Source: an uncultured Verrucomicrobiota bacterium (GTDB lineage Bacteria > Verrucomicrobiota > Verrucomicrobiia > Limisphaerales > CAIYYI01). From it: a stretch of 33,133 nucleotides of DNA. The notes below the pieces were generated by a model that was not told where the DNA came from, searched no databases, and saw nothing but the letters and a program-made list of their open reading frames with translations. The DNA is taken from the NCBI GenBank assembly GCA_903930345.1, contig CAIYYI010000608.1:1-33133 (forward strand), read 5' to 3'. A program made the position numbers and the translations under genes. Shown piece after piece: positions 23,130 to 30,729 of the stretch (positions are counted from its first letter, which is position 1; the number at the start of each line of letters is the position of its first letter).

Positions 23130-23975
23130 TCAACTTCCCGGCGGTTGGCTTGCCTTCAGATCGGCCTCCGTCAGCTCAAAATACTTCTGGGCGCAATCCG
23201 GGCACATGCCATGTGTGAACCGCGCGGTGGTGCGTTGGGTGATGTAGGCCTCCACCCGGTTCCAAAACCCCCGGTCATCGCGGATCTTTTTGCACCCCGC
23301 ACAAATGGGGATGAATCCGCTCAGGGTTTTGACATTGTTCAGCGCCTCGTTGAGCTTGGCCACCGTGCCGGTCAGCTCGCGGGTGCGAGCCTCCACCATG
23401 GCCTCCAATTCCTGCCGCCGCGCCTTGGCCAGGATCGAATAGTTCCATTTGGAGGTCAGGGTGCAGGCCAGTTGGCGGGCCTCCGTGTGGTCAAAGGGCT
23501 TGCGCAGGAACACCACCCGGTCCGTGCTGCCAAAGCGCTTGAACAGTTCCTCCCACGTGTAATCGGCATAGGCCGTGCAGATGACGAACTGCATTTCGGC
23601 GTCCAGATCCCAGATCCGTTCGATCGTTTCAATGCCATCCCAGCCCGGCGGCATGCGCACGTCAATGAAGCCCAGGGCAAAAGGTTTGCCCTCCTTGACG
23701 GCCGCCGCCACCGTGTTCAACGCTTCCTGCCCCTGGAAGGCCGAACTCAACTCATACTTTGGCAGCAGGATGGAAGGCAACACCGCCTCCCCGAAAAAGG
23801 AGGATTCCAACTGGGCCAGATTCTCCGTGGCGCTCTCCGCATGGTTCAGGATGCTGCGAAAATCATCATGGATCGGACGGTGGTCATCCACCAGCAGGAT
23901 GCGACGGTTGTCTTGCAGGTCATTCATAGGATCGTGGGGTGGGGTGGATTCGCTCTGGGTGGCCGGGGCGGTCAT
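23130..23975 (-). CDS. Response regulator with receiver domain and C-terminal CxxC...CxxC domain
   Basis: 281 residues from ATG 23975, which overlaps the kinase stop by ATGA; an ATG at 23927 (MNDLQDNRR) is also possible. The receiver domain starts RRILLVDDHRPIHDDF, with the phospho-acceptor D105 in GFIDVRMPPGWDG, the switch Thr in ICTAYAD and K159 in FLRKPFD. It carries an insertion of about 35 residues after the first helix. A coiled-coil linker (ARRQELEAMVEARTRELTG) leads to a conserved C-terminal domain with PICAGCKKIRDDRGFW (C225, C228) and THGMCPDCAQKYF (C258, C261), likely a metal site. There is no DNA-binding domain or enzyme output. It should be phosphorylated by the coupled kinase and act through protein contacts; the target is unknown. 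Confidence 0.87.
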   Translation of the reverse strand: MTAPATQSESTPPHDPMNDLQDNRRILLVDDHRPIHDDFRSILNHAESATENLAQLESSFFGEAVLPSILLPKYELSSAFQGQEALNTVAAAVKEGKPFALGFIDVRMPPGWDGIETIERIWDLDAEMQFVICTAYADYTWEELFKRFGSTDRVVFLRKPFDHTEARQLACTLTSKWNYSILAKARRQELEAMVEARTRELTGTVAKLNEALNNVKTLSGFIPICAGCKKIRDDRGFWNRVEAYITQRTTARFTHGMCPDCAQKYFELTEADLKASQPPGS

Positions 23976-25327
23976 TTGACCGGCAGGCTGAGGGTGAAGG
24001 TGGCCCCCTGGGCATGCCCGGGGCTGGCCACCGTCAGCGCCCCGCCCATCTCCCGCGCCAGATTGGCGCACCCATGCAGCCCGAAACCATGCCCATTGGG
24101 CTTGGTGGTGAAGCCAAAGTTGAAAATGCGCTCCAGATTCTCCGGGCGGATGCCGACCCCGTTGTCAGCCAGGGTGATGGCCACCGTGTCCGGCGTCGTC
24201 AGGGAGGCGCTGATGTGGATGCGGCGGTCCCCGCGTTCCAGGGTCTTGGTGGCATCCCGGGCATTTTGCAGCAGGTTGATCAGAATCTGGAGAAGCTTGT
24301 GTTTTTCCACATTCACCAGGGGCAGCTCAGGCGCGAAAGCGCATTCGATTTCGATGTCATGCTTTTTGAAGGATTCGACAAACAACCGGGTGGCATCCCC
24401 GATCAGCACCGACAGGCTAACCGCATCCTTGACGCCCGCCACCCCGGCATAGGTCTGCTGGAGGGCGATGATTTGGCGGATCTGCTCCTGGCTTTCCGCC
24501 AGCACGTGCAGTTTGTCCGAGATGAGCTGGTGTTCCCGGGCCATCACCGAGGCGATCTCCGTCAGAAACATGGGCACCTTCCCCCCCCGGGCATCCGCCT
24601 GGATAAACCTGGGGAAATCCGTTTGCTGGCCCAGCAATTCGGCCAGCCGCGTCAGGGTGCTGATCTTGGAATGGCCCACCACCTCCCGGATGATGGTGGA
24701 GGAGGTCATGGCCGTGTTCAGCAGGTTGCCCACGTTGTGCAGCACGCTCGTCGCGATTTCCGCCATGCCCGCCCGGCGGGCCGTTTCCACCAGTTGCATC
24801 TGCGCCTCGTGGATGTCCTGGGCCTGTTTCGAAATGAGCTGGTTCTTCTCCTCCAGCCGGCTGATCAGCGATTCCTGCCTTTGATTGGCCCGGGCCAGCA
24901 GCTCCACCTTGCTCGTGTTGGCGGCCTCCAGCTCGCACAGCCGCATGCCCACCTTGATTTTGGCCTTCAACACCGCCGGTTCGAACGGTTTCACCATGTA
25001 ATCATCCGCCCCGGCGTCGAACCCCGTCATGATATCCTCCAGCCGCTGCATGGAGGTCAGCATGATCACAAACAGGTAATTGGGCCGTTTCAGCTCCCGC
25101 AGCCGGCGGCAGATGGTCACCCCGTCCATGCCGGGCAGATTCCAGTCCAGCAGCAGGATCTTGGGCTGGGAACTCTGCAGCTTTTCCCAGGCGGCTGTGC
25201 CGTTGGTGATGATCGAGTAGGAATACGCGGAAGCGGCGAAGACCGTTTTGAAAAAGCTGATGTAAACGCCGCTGTCCTCGACAATCAAAATGTCTTCCCG
25301 GGCGGCACTTTGACCTGGCTCTGGCAT
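23972..25327 (-). CDS. Hybrid sensor: receiver domain fused to histidine kinase
   Basis: 451 residues from ATG 25327 (MPEPGQSAAREDILIVEDSG). The N-terminal receiver has D61 in LLLDWNLPGMDG and the Lys of DDYMVKPFEP. A coiled coil follows (ANQRQESLISRLEEKNQLI). The dimerisation box is EIATSVLHNVGNLLN with H197, a subtype common in PVC and proteobacterial hybrid kinases. The HATPase domain has the N-box QILINLLQNARDA, the G1 box LADNGVGI and the G2 box GHGFGLHGCANLAREMGG. No membrane segment or PAS sensor, so a cytoplasmic kinase controlled through its own receiver. The stop overlaps the response-regulator start by four bases. Long start extensions upstream enter the repeat region and are rejected. 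Confidence 0.88.
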   Translation of the reverse strand: MPEPGQSAAREDILIVEDSGVYISFFKTVFAASAYSYSIITNGTAAWEKLQSSQPKILLLDWNLPGMDGVTICRRLRELKRPNYLFVIMLTSMQRLEDIMTGFDAGADDYMVKPFEPAVLKAKIKVGMRLCELEAANTSKVELLARANQRQESLISRLEEKNQLISKQAQDIHEAQMQLVETARRAGMAEIATSVLHNVGNLLNTAMTSSTIIREVVGHSKISTLTRLAELLGQQTDFPRFIQADARGGKVPMFLTEIASVMAREHQLISDKLHVLAESQEQIRQIIALQQTYAGVAGVKDAVSLSVLIGDATRLFVESFKKHDIEIECAFAPELPLVNVEKHKLLQILINLLQNARDATKTLERGDRRIHISASLTTPDTVAITLADNGVGIRPENLERIFNFGFTTKPNGHGFGLHGCANLAREMGGALTVASPGHAQGATFTLSLPVK

Positions 25328-25421
25328 AATGTATGGGTTCAGGCTGTCGCCTGAGGTTGACCCGGCGAACCGCCATCGTGCGGGGGATATCGGATGAATC
25401 GGGATTTTCCTTAGGCGAAAG

Positions 25422-25435
25422 GTGAGCCGTCCCCG
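25422..25435 (+). repeat. GTGAGCCGTCCCCG box
   Basis: One of eight copies of the 12-base word GAGCCGTCCCCG in the window. The others start near 22987, 25498, 25760, 25978, 29612, 29868 and 30209. This copy stands alone, without the CCCGGTGGGG part seen in most. Confidence 0.75.
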
Positions 25436-25466
25436 TCGAATCCCGCGTTCCGCGTTCAGTTGGGCC

Positions 25467-25865
25467 ACCCCGCATCCCCGGTGGGGAAGCTCCCGGTGAG
25501 CCGTCCCCGTTCCCCCAGCTCCGACTTCCGCAATAAAGAGCGAATATCAGCACCAACTGATCCAGACCGGTTGTCGCAGTGAGACCAGTGGCGTTCTGGG
25601 TAGGGGGGAGTCCAACCGGCTCGGCGAAGCCTCGCCCCACCGGGTTTCGTGTTTCCCCTCAGTCTGGATTATCGAACACCCCCAATTTCCGGCCGGTCAC
25701 CCCAGGCGAAAAACACCCACCAACCCGTTGCCGGTGGTCCCGCTCTGCGGGATCCCGGTGAGCCGTCCCCGTCTTCAAATCCGCAATCCGCATTTGTAGG
25801 CCGTGTGTCCTCACGCGGCGTCCCTGATTTCATCCGTCCCAATTTCTGCATTGTGGTTCGCCATA
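25467..25865 (+). repeat. Mosaic repeat block M, copy 1 (about 400 bp)
   Basis: Shares long nearly identical stretches with 29574-29957. Examples are CTTCCGCAATAAAGAGCG, ACCGGTTGTCGCAGTGAGAC, GTCCAACCGGCTCGGCGAAG and GTCCCGCTCTGCGGGATCCC. Each copy starts with a CCCGGTGGGG...GAGCCGTCCCCG box and contains a second such box. No gene was seen; ORFs here are not protein-like. It lies in the 812-base spacer between the kinase start and the lipoprotein gene. Confidence 0.85.
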
Positions 25866-25869
25866 ACAG

Positions 25870-25951
25870 TCTCAACCCAAAGTTCGTTTCATTATCTGGG
25901 AACAGGTTCAATTCACCCTGGCGAAGAACCAGCTCAATTTGCCCAGCCCGC
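25870..25951 (+). repeat. Mosaic repeat block L, copy 1
   Basis: Begins CTCAACCCAAAGTTCGTTTC and continues GGGAACAGGTTCAATTCACC. It matches 29497-29579 (CTCAACCCAGAGTTCGTTTC). Here it follows block M; at the other locus it precedes M. Confidence 0.8.
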
Positions 25952-26000
25952 ACCCCCGGTGGGGTGAACCTCCTGGTGAGCCGTCCCCGTCTTCTCCACG

Positions 26001-26114
26001 GTTTTGGTCCCGAGGTCCGTGGTCCCGCAGTCTTTTCCCAATATTCTTTTTGCCACTGCCGACGCGGGTTTTCCCAACCAAAATCGTCGGCCTTATGAAC
26101 ACCAGTGCCACTGG
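26001..26114 (+). repeat. Dispersed 'ATCCTAATGAAAAC' repeat, copy B
   Basis: GTTTTGGTCCCGAGGTCCGT, then GCCGACGCGGGTTTTCCC and CGGCCTTATGAACACC. It is preceded directly by block L and a GAGCCGTCCCCG box. It ends 25 bases before the lipoprotein gene at 26140. Confidence 0.78.
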
Positions 26115-26139
26115 TGACCGGAGTCCAGCGTCTGGCAGT

Positions 26140-26529
26140 ATGAACGCACTTCGCGCACTGGCTGCATTTCTCGTGGTCCTGCTCCTGTTCGGCTGCACCG
26201 CTCCGACCGGTTCGCACAGGTACGTTGGGGTGGCCGCCCATGAACTGGATTGGCCCTACCGGTACAACCTGGTTCAAACCAACGGTTGGTGGGCTGGTAC
26301 CATTGATCGCCGCGACACGAACGGCTGGGTGTTCTGGGACACCATGGAACTGACCCATCAGGACGCGCAGGCAATCCGGTTCAAAGCGAGGGTCGGCGAC
26401 CGGGCAGACTTCCATCTCGGATGGTACTTGAGCCTGGGGGCCGTAACCCCGCAGGGCTTTTCGGCGATGCTGACCGGAGATCTGTTCGACAGCCGGGCGA
26501 TTGAACTGGTGTTTGAGCCGTGCCGGTAG
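26140..26529 (+). CDS. Small hypothetical lipoprotein
   Basis: 129 residues from ATG 26140. An in-frame ATG at 26095 lies inside the dispersed repeat and would spoil the signal peptide, so the later start is preferred. Signal peptide MNALRALAAFLVVLLLF with lipobox LLFGC, lipidated Cys19. The mature part is beta-rich: YRYNLVQTNGWWAGTIDRRDTNGWVFWDTM and ADFHLGWYLSLGAV, with many Trp. Lgt in this window would be its modifying enzyme. No family recognised. It is the first of three consecutive repeat-plus-small-gene units. Confidence 0.65.
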   Translation: MNALRALAAFLVVLLLFGCTAPTGSHRYVGVAAHELDWPYRYNLVQTNGWWAGTIDRRDTNGWVFWDTMELTHQDAQAIRFKARVGDRADFHLGWYLSLGAVTPQGFSAMLTGDLFDSRAIELVFEPCR

Positions 26530-26663
26530 CCAAGCCCTGCTGGGTGTGTATTGCCAGTGAAAACGCCGCTGCTTAAACAAGCCCGCTGGCCCCGGATCTG
26601 AGGAGAACGGACCTTTCTGGAGCGAGCTGATGGCTGATCGCCCATAGCCAATACCCTTTCCCA

Positions 26664-26762
26664 TGGTTTGGTCCTGCCGTCATTTTTGATACTTCCCTTT
26701 GCCATTGCCAATGCGGGTTTTCCGATCCAATATCGCCATCCTAATGAAAACTCCGCCACTGC
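26664..26762 (+). repeat. Dispersed 'ATCCTAATGAAAAC' repeat, copy C
   Basis: TGGTTTGGTCCTGCCGTC, then TTTGCCATTGCCAATGCGGG and ATCGCCATCCTAATGAAAAC. It ends 10 bases before the membrane-protein gene at 26773. The spacer from 26530 to here shows nothing else. Confidence 0.8.
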
Positions 26763-26772
26763 TGCCAACGCT

Positions 26773-27213
26773 ATGCGAGTTTTGATCGCCATCTTCCTAC
26801 TGTTTTTCAGTTGTGCTGAGGCGCTGGCTTGTCCCGCATGCAGCTACGAGCGGATGTTGGTTTGGTATCCGACCGTAGTTTGCATTCGATTGGCAGTTGT
26901 GCCGTTCCTGATTGCGAACCGGCTGGATTTTGTCCGGGTGCTGGGTGTATTCGTGGGCTACGAAGTGTTTTGGTATTTCGCCTATTGCTTTGCGCTCTGG
27001 TTTGCCCATCCTGCGGTTGGTGTGGGCTTCACTCAGGCGGCCGCCAGCATTGGATTTTTTCTTCTCCAGCATGGCGTGCCGGGCGCGGCACTGCTCTTTT
27101 TGCTTGGCCGGTTTCGGTGCTTTCGCCGGACACCGGACAGGGGTTTGCCGTGGTGGCAGGCGTTGCTGTACATTCCTGCGGTCATGATTATCCGGGCGCT
27201 TGCGGGGGCGTGA
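26773..27213 (+). CDS. Small hypothetical multi-span membrane protein
   Basis: 146 residues from ATG 26773. An N-terminal signal-like segment (MRVLIAIFLLFFSCAEALA) is followed by a CPAC motif (residues 20-23) and three hydrophobic spans: TVVCIRLAVVPFLIAN, VFVGYEVFWYFAYCFALWF and ASIGFFLLQHGVPGAALLFLLG, with a basic loop RFRCFRRTPDR before a last span. The CPAC pair right after the predicted cleavage site could bind metal or take part in thiol chemistry, but this is speculative. Less G+C-rich than the housekeeping genes. It sits between copies C and D of the dispersed repeat. The family is not recognised. Confidence 0.62.
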   Translation: MRVLIAIFLLFFSCAEALACPACSYERMLVWYPTVVCIRLAVVPFLIANRLDFVRVLGVFVGYEVFWYFAYCFALWFAHPAVGVGFTQAAASIGFFLLQHGVPGAALLFLLGRFRCFRRTPDRGLPWWQALLYIPAVMIIRALAGA

Positions 27214-27303
27214 TTTCAGGGTCGCAGAGGAGACTGGCACGAAGCGGGCTTTGGTGGACTTGGTGGACGGGGTGGGGAAAAATTGGTTTTTCGCATGGGC
27301 TGA

Positions 27304-27412
27304 CGGTTTTTGTCCTTTGGTCCCGCAATCGTTTTTCCAACGTTCTATTTGCCATTGCCAACGCGGGTTTTCCGAACCAATATCCCTGTCCTAATGAACA
27401 CCCTGCCACTGG
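27304..27412 (+). repeat. Dispersed 'ATCCTAATGAAAAC' repeat, copy D
   Basis: CGGTTTTTGTCCTTTGGTCC, TTTGCCATTGCCAACGCGGG, TTTTCCGAACCAATATCC and CCTAATGAACACCCTGCC. From its ATG (27395) it could read MNTLPLE, which resembles the start of addiction-module antitoxins. It ends 25 bases before the DUF4177 ORF. Confidence 0.8.
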
Positions 27413-27464
27413 AAACAGCGAACAATAGGTTTGCTCGATGTTACTGTTGGCCGTCTCACACGCC

Positions 27465-27719
27465 ATGAAACCGACTTGGGAATACACCGCACTGAAGATC
27501 CCGATGGACTTCAGCATCTTTTCGGGGACCGACTTCGATGCAGGACAAGTTACCGAGCAGCTGAATGCGCTCGGTGCGGAGGGGTGGGAACTCGTCTCCA
27601 CGTGTCCTGTACAGCAGGCCAGAGGCGACACTGCTTACGTCTGTGCGCTGTTGAAGCGACAGGTTTTCGACCATGATACGACGACAGCCCAACCCGATCA
27701 GCCGAGCGAACGGGGATGA
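27465..27719 (+). CDS. DUF4177 family small protein
   Basis: 84 residues from ATG 27465 (MKPTWEYTALKIP), the usual family start. An in-frame ATG at 27438 with AGG nine bases upstream is an alternative giving 93 residues. The family core is visible: WEYTALKI, then QLNALGAEGWELVSTCPV and YVCALLKRQV, a small beta-alpha-beta fold of unknown function often found beside mobile or accessory genes. Cytoplasmic. It is the third repeat-plus-small-gene unit and lies 60 bases before the secreted beta-helix gene, with which it could be co-transcribed. Confidence 0.78.
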   Translation: MKPTWEYTALKIPMDFSIFSGTDFDAGQVTEQLNALGAEGWELVSTCPVQQARGDTAYVCALLKRQVFDHDTTTAQPDQPSERG

Positions 27720-27779
27720 GACGTTCACGTCTATGGTTTGTTTCGAAAGCGAAAAGATAACTTTGGCACCAACGGCAAC

Positions 27780-29492
27780 ATGAAATCACATTCCCTCGCG
27801 GCACTGCTCCTATTCCTGGCCCTCGGCCGCTCCCTCGCCCCGGCGGCGGTTGCGCCCGCTCCCGCTGGCACCCCGGACTTTGGCCCCAACGTCTTTATTT
27901 TTGATGCCGCCACCCCGGCCGCGGATATCCAGGCCGCCATCGCCCCGGTTTCCGCCCGGATGGAGGCCAACCAATTCGGCTCGGAGCGCTACGCCGTGCT
28001 CTTCAAGCCCGGCACCTACGATGTCCCGATCAAGCTCGGGTTCTACATGCAGGTGTGCGGCCTGGGCCGGAACCCGGATGACACGGTCATCGCCGGCCGG
28101 ATCAGCGCCAGCGCCCAGTGGATGGGCCGCAACGCCACCTGCAACTTCTGGAGCGCGGTGGAGAATCTGTACGCCAGCCACAGCCGGGGGATGCTCTTTG
28201 CCGTTTCTCAGGGGACGGAGATGCGCCGCGTGCACATTGCCCACAGCCTGACGCTGGCCGAGGATGGCTGGTCGAGCGGCGGCTTCTTTGCCGACTGCAA
28301 AATCGACGGGCCGGTGGGTTCCTATTCGCAGCAGCAATGGTTCGCGCGCGGCTCCCGGTTCAACCGGTGGAGCAACGGCGTATGGAACCAGGTCTTCGTC
28401 GGGTGCCAGGGCGCACCGGCGGAGAACTTCCCGGCGCAGGCTTACACGGTGATTGACCGGACCCCGATCATACGCGAGAAACCGTACCTGATCTTCGAGG
28501 GGGGGCGGTACGCGGTCATGGTTCCCGACCTGCGGAAGGAGACCGCCGGCCCCTCCTGGGAGTCGGCAGCCAGCCCCGGGCAGCCGGTCTCCATTGATCA
28601 GTTCCACATTGCCCGGGCGGATCGCGACACCGCCGCCACGCTCAACGCCGCCCTGCGGGCCGGCCGGCATCTGCTGTTTACGCCCGGGCTCTATCCCCTC
28701 AGCGAAACGCTGCTGGTCACCCGGCCCGACACCATCGTCCTGGGCCTCGGCTATCCCACGCTCATGCCCGAGGGCGGCGCCCCGGCCATCGACATCGCCG
28801 ACGTGGATGGGGTGAAAGTCGGCGGCCTGCTCCTGGACGCCACCCGCCGGAACACCCGGACCATGGTGCAGGTGGGCCGGGCGGGCAGCACAGTCTCCCA
28901 TGCGGACAATCCGATCTGCCTCTACGACCTCTTTATCCGCATTGGGGGGGCCATTGAGGGCCGGGCCGACTGCATGGTCACCCTTGATGCCAACCAGGTC
29001 ATCGCCGAAAACCTCTGGCTCTGGCGCGCCGACCATGGCAAGGGGGCGGGGTGGAATGACAACCGCAACGCGCACGGCCTCGTCGTCAACGGCCGGGATG
29101 TGGTCATCTACGGGCTCTTCGTGGAGCACGCCCAGGGCTACCAGACGGTTTGGAACGGCGAGAACGGCCGCCTCTACTTCTACCAATCCGAGATGCCCTA
29201 CGACGTCCCCGGCCAGGACGACTGGAAGCATGGTACGGTCAACGGCTTCGCCTCCTACAAGGTTGGCGACCGGGTGACGAGCCACGAGGCCTGGGGCCTG
29301 GGCGTCTATTGCTACTTCAACCAGGGCCTGCCCATCTGGGCGGACAGCGCCATCGAAGCCCCCGTCGGCCCGGGCATCAAGTTGCATCATCTCACCAGCA
29401 TCCACCTGAACGGGTCGGGCGGCATCCGCCATGTTCTCAACGATCAGGGCACCCAGGTGCAGAAAGGCACGCTCAAGGCCACGCTGAAATAG
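27780..29492 (+). CDS. Secreted right-handed beta-helix protein (relative of proteins annotated 'adenylyl cyclase')
   Basis: 570 residues from ATG 27780; a TTG at 27738 would spoil the signal peptide. Signal peptide MKSHSLAALLLFLALGRSLAPAA. The mature protein opens DFGPNVFIFDAATPAADIQAAI and continues with YAVLFKPGTYDV, GFYMQVCGLGRNPDDTVI, DGWSSGGFFADCKID and VTRPDTIVLGLGYPTL, then ENLWLWRADHGKGAGWN, VVNGRDVVIYGLFVEHAQ and VTSHEAWGLGVYCYFN. This order fits a family widespread in Streptomyces and PVC bacteria, often mislabelled adenylyl cyclase; it looks like a pectate-lyase-type parallel beta-helix, so a carbohydrate-active role is more plausible. No cyclase motif is seen. Block L of the mosaic repeat starts four bases after the stop. 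Confidence 0.8.
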   Translation: MKSHSLAALLLFLALGRSLAPAAVAPAPAGTPDFGPNVFIFDAATPAADIQAAIAPVSARMEANQFGSERYAVLFKPGTYDVPIKLGFYMQVCGLGRNPDDTVIAGRISASAQWMGRNATCNFWSAVENLYASHSRGMLFAVSQGTEMRRVHIAHSLTLAEDGWSSGGFFADCKIDGPVGSYSQQQWFARGSRFNRWSNGVWNQVFVGCQGAPAENFPAQAYTVIDRTPIIREKPYLIFEGGRYAVMVPDLRKETAGPSWESAASPGQPVSIDQFHIARADRDTAATLNAALRAGRHLLFTPGLYPLSETLLVTRPDTIVLGLGYPTLMPEGGAPAIDIADVDGVKVGGLLLDATRRNTRTMVQVGRAGSTVSHADNPICLYDLFIRIGGAIEGRADCMVTLDANQVIAENLWLWRADHGKGAGWNDNRNAHGLVVNGRDVVIYGLFVEHAQGYQTVWNGENGRLYFYQSEMPYDVPGQDDWKHGTVNGFASYKVGDRVTSHEAWGLGVYCYFNQGLPIWADSAIEAPVGPGIKLHHLTSIHLNGSGGIRHVLNDQGTQVQKGTLKATLK

Positions 29493-29496
29493 CGGG

Positions 29497-29579
29497 CTCA
29501 ACCCAGAGTTCGTTTCGTTATCTCGGAACAGGTTCCATTCACCTTGGCCAAGGCCCAGATCAACTTGCCCATCCCGCAC
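29497..29579 (+). repeat. Mosaic repeat block L, copy 2
   Basis: CTCAACCCAGAGTTCGTTTC, then CGGAACAGGTTCCATTCACC, matching 25870-25951. It starts four bases after the beta-helix gene stop and leads straight into block M. Confidence 0.8.
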
Positions 29580-29957
29580 CCCAGCCCCGCATCCCCGGTG
29601 GGGCTCCTGCTGAGCCGTCCCCGTTCCCCCAGTTCCGACTTCCGCAATAAAGAGCGAATATCAGCACCAACTGATCCAGACCGGTTGTCGCAGTGAGACC
29701 GGTGGCGTTCTGGGTGGGGGAGAGTCCAACCGGCTCGGCGAAGCCCCACCGGGTTTCGTGTTTCCCCTCGGTCTGAATTATCGAACACCCAAATTCTGAC
29801 CGGTCTCCCCAGGCAAAAAGCACCCACCAATCTGTTGCCGGTGGTCCCGCTCTGCGGGATCCCGCTGAGCCGTCCCCGTCTTCAAATCCGCAATCCGCAT
29901 TTGTGTAGGCCGCGTGTCCCTGATTTCATCTGTCCCAATTTCAGTTTTGTGGCTTGC
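29574..29957 (+). repeat. Mosaic repeat block M, copy 2
   Basis: Near-identical to 25467-25865 over about 380 bases, with small indels (the stretch after GGCGAAGC is shorter here). It contains two GAGCCGTCCCCG boxes and the TTCAAATCCGCAATCCGCAT end block. Confidence 0.85.
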
Positions 29958-30260
29958 CACCGCCTTCGGTCCCCCCAAGCCCAAATGCCCCAAGGGGGCA
30001 TCGGCCTCCAGCCCAAGGTTGCCGCCTGGCGGCTACCTTGGGGATACGCCCCCAACCCATTCACCAACCTTGAAAAGGTTGCGGCAGACCCCGGTCTTGC
30101 AAAGGGTGATCCATTCTTCTGAGTCATGCCCCAGCCGCTCAATCCGGCCATTTCCCCATCCGCGTTCAGTTGGGCCGCCCCGCGTCCCCGGTGGGGCGAA
30201 CCTCCCGGTGAGCCGTCCCCGTATTCAAATCCGCACTCCGCATTCAGACGGGCCGCCACA

Positions 30261-30310
30261 GATTCGCGACAGCGTCTTGGACTGCGCGTGGCTTGCCACC
30301 GCTTTCTGCC
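30261..30310 (+). repeat. Dispersed repeat AAGTCGCGAAGCG, decayed copy 3
   Basis: GATTCGCGACAGCGTCTTGG, then ACTGCGCGTGGCTTGCCACC and GCTTTCTGCC. It resembles the copies at 1925 and 6198 but with several changes and no GGACAACC end. Confidence 0.55.
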
Positions 30311-30509
30311 GCCACCCCCGTCCGGACCCGTTGTAGGCCGCGTGTCCCCCCTCAACTAATAACCCTCAACCTGACGTTCCCCGGTCAGTTCACAGCGCAA
30401 GTTTGCCAGTGGTTCCCAATCCTTTCGCCCCTTTCTGGTTTTGAGCCTCATTTGGTCTGCCTTTCCCTCCGCGCCTCTGCGTCTCCGCGCGAAAGCCGTG
30501 TTTCGATAG

Positions 30510-30611
30510 GCAGGATGAACAGGAAAGACAGGATTGGGAAAAGGTTGGGAGGGGCGTTTGCGACTGCCGGTTGTCAATGTCATCATCCTGTTCATCTTGT
30601 CAATCCTGTCA
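30510..30611. repeat. CAGGATGAACAGG / CCTGTTCATC inverted words
   Basis: CAGGATGAACAGGAAAGACA (30511-30530) faces ATCCTGTTCATCTTGTCAAT (30585-30604). These 'cagga-tgaacagga-ttgacagga' words are a widespread short dispersed repeat in environmental bacteria; here two sets face each other. Confidence 0.6.
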
Positions 30612-30729
30612 AAAACGGTTTGCCCGATGACAGTCAAACGGCGCAGCGGTGCCGGTCCAACCTCCCCCGAAGCGCCGCCTGAAGATACTTTAAATGCAAA
30701 GGGGTTTGTTTTCGTCCATTCTCCTACGC

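Larger units (their letters stand above)
29958..30729. other. Gene-free, repeat-rich spacer before the heme protein
   Basis: I see no gene. It holds GCCCCAAGGGGGC-type palindromes near 29985, a GTCCCCGGTGGGG...GAGCCGTCCCCG box at 30185-30220 followed by TTCAAATCCGCA, a decayed AAGTCGCGAAGCG repeat (30261-30310), CTCCGCGCCTCTGCGTCTCC (30468-30487), and CAGGATGAACAGG-type words on both strands (30510-30611). Confidence 0.55.

Noticed and set aside
25669-26664. 331-residue minus-strand ORF
   Set aside because: Crosses two dispersed repeats and the lipoprotein gene on the other strand; not protein-like.
26001-27412. Integron attC sites between the small genes
   Set aside because: The repeats lack the GTTRRRY core and the paired inverted arms of attC, and no integrase is visible.
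27810-29579. 589-residue minus-strand ORF
   Set aside because: Antisense to the beta-helix gene, which has clear family similarity.
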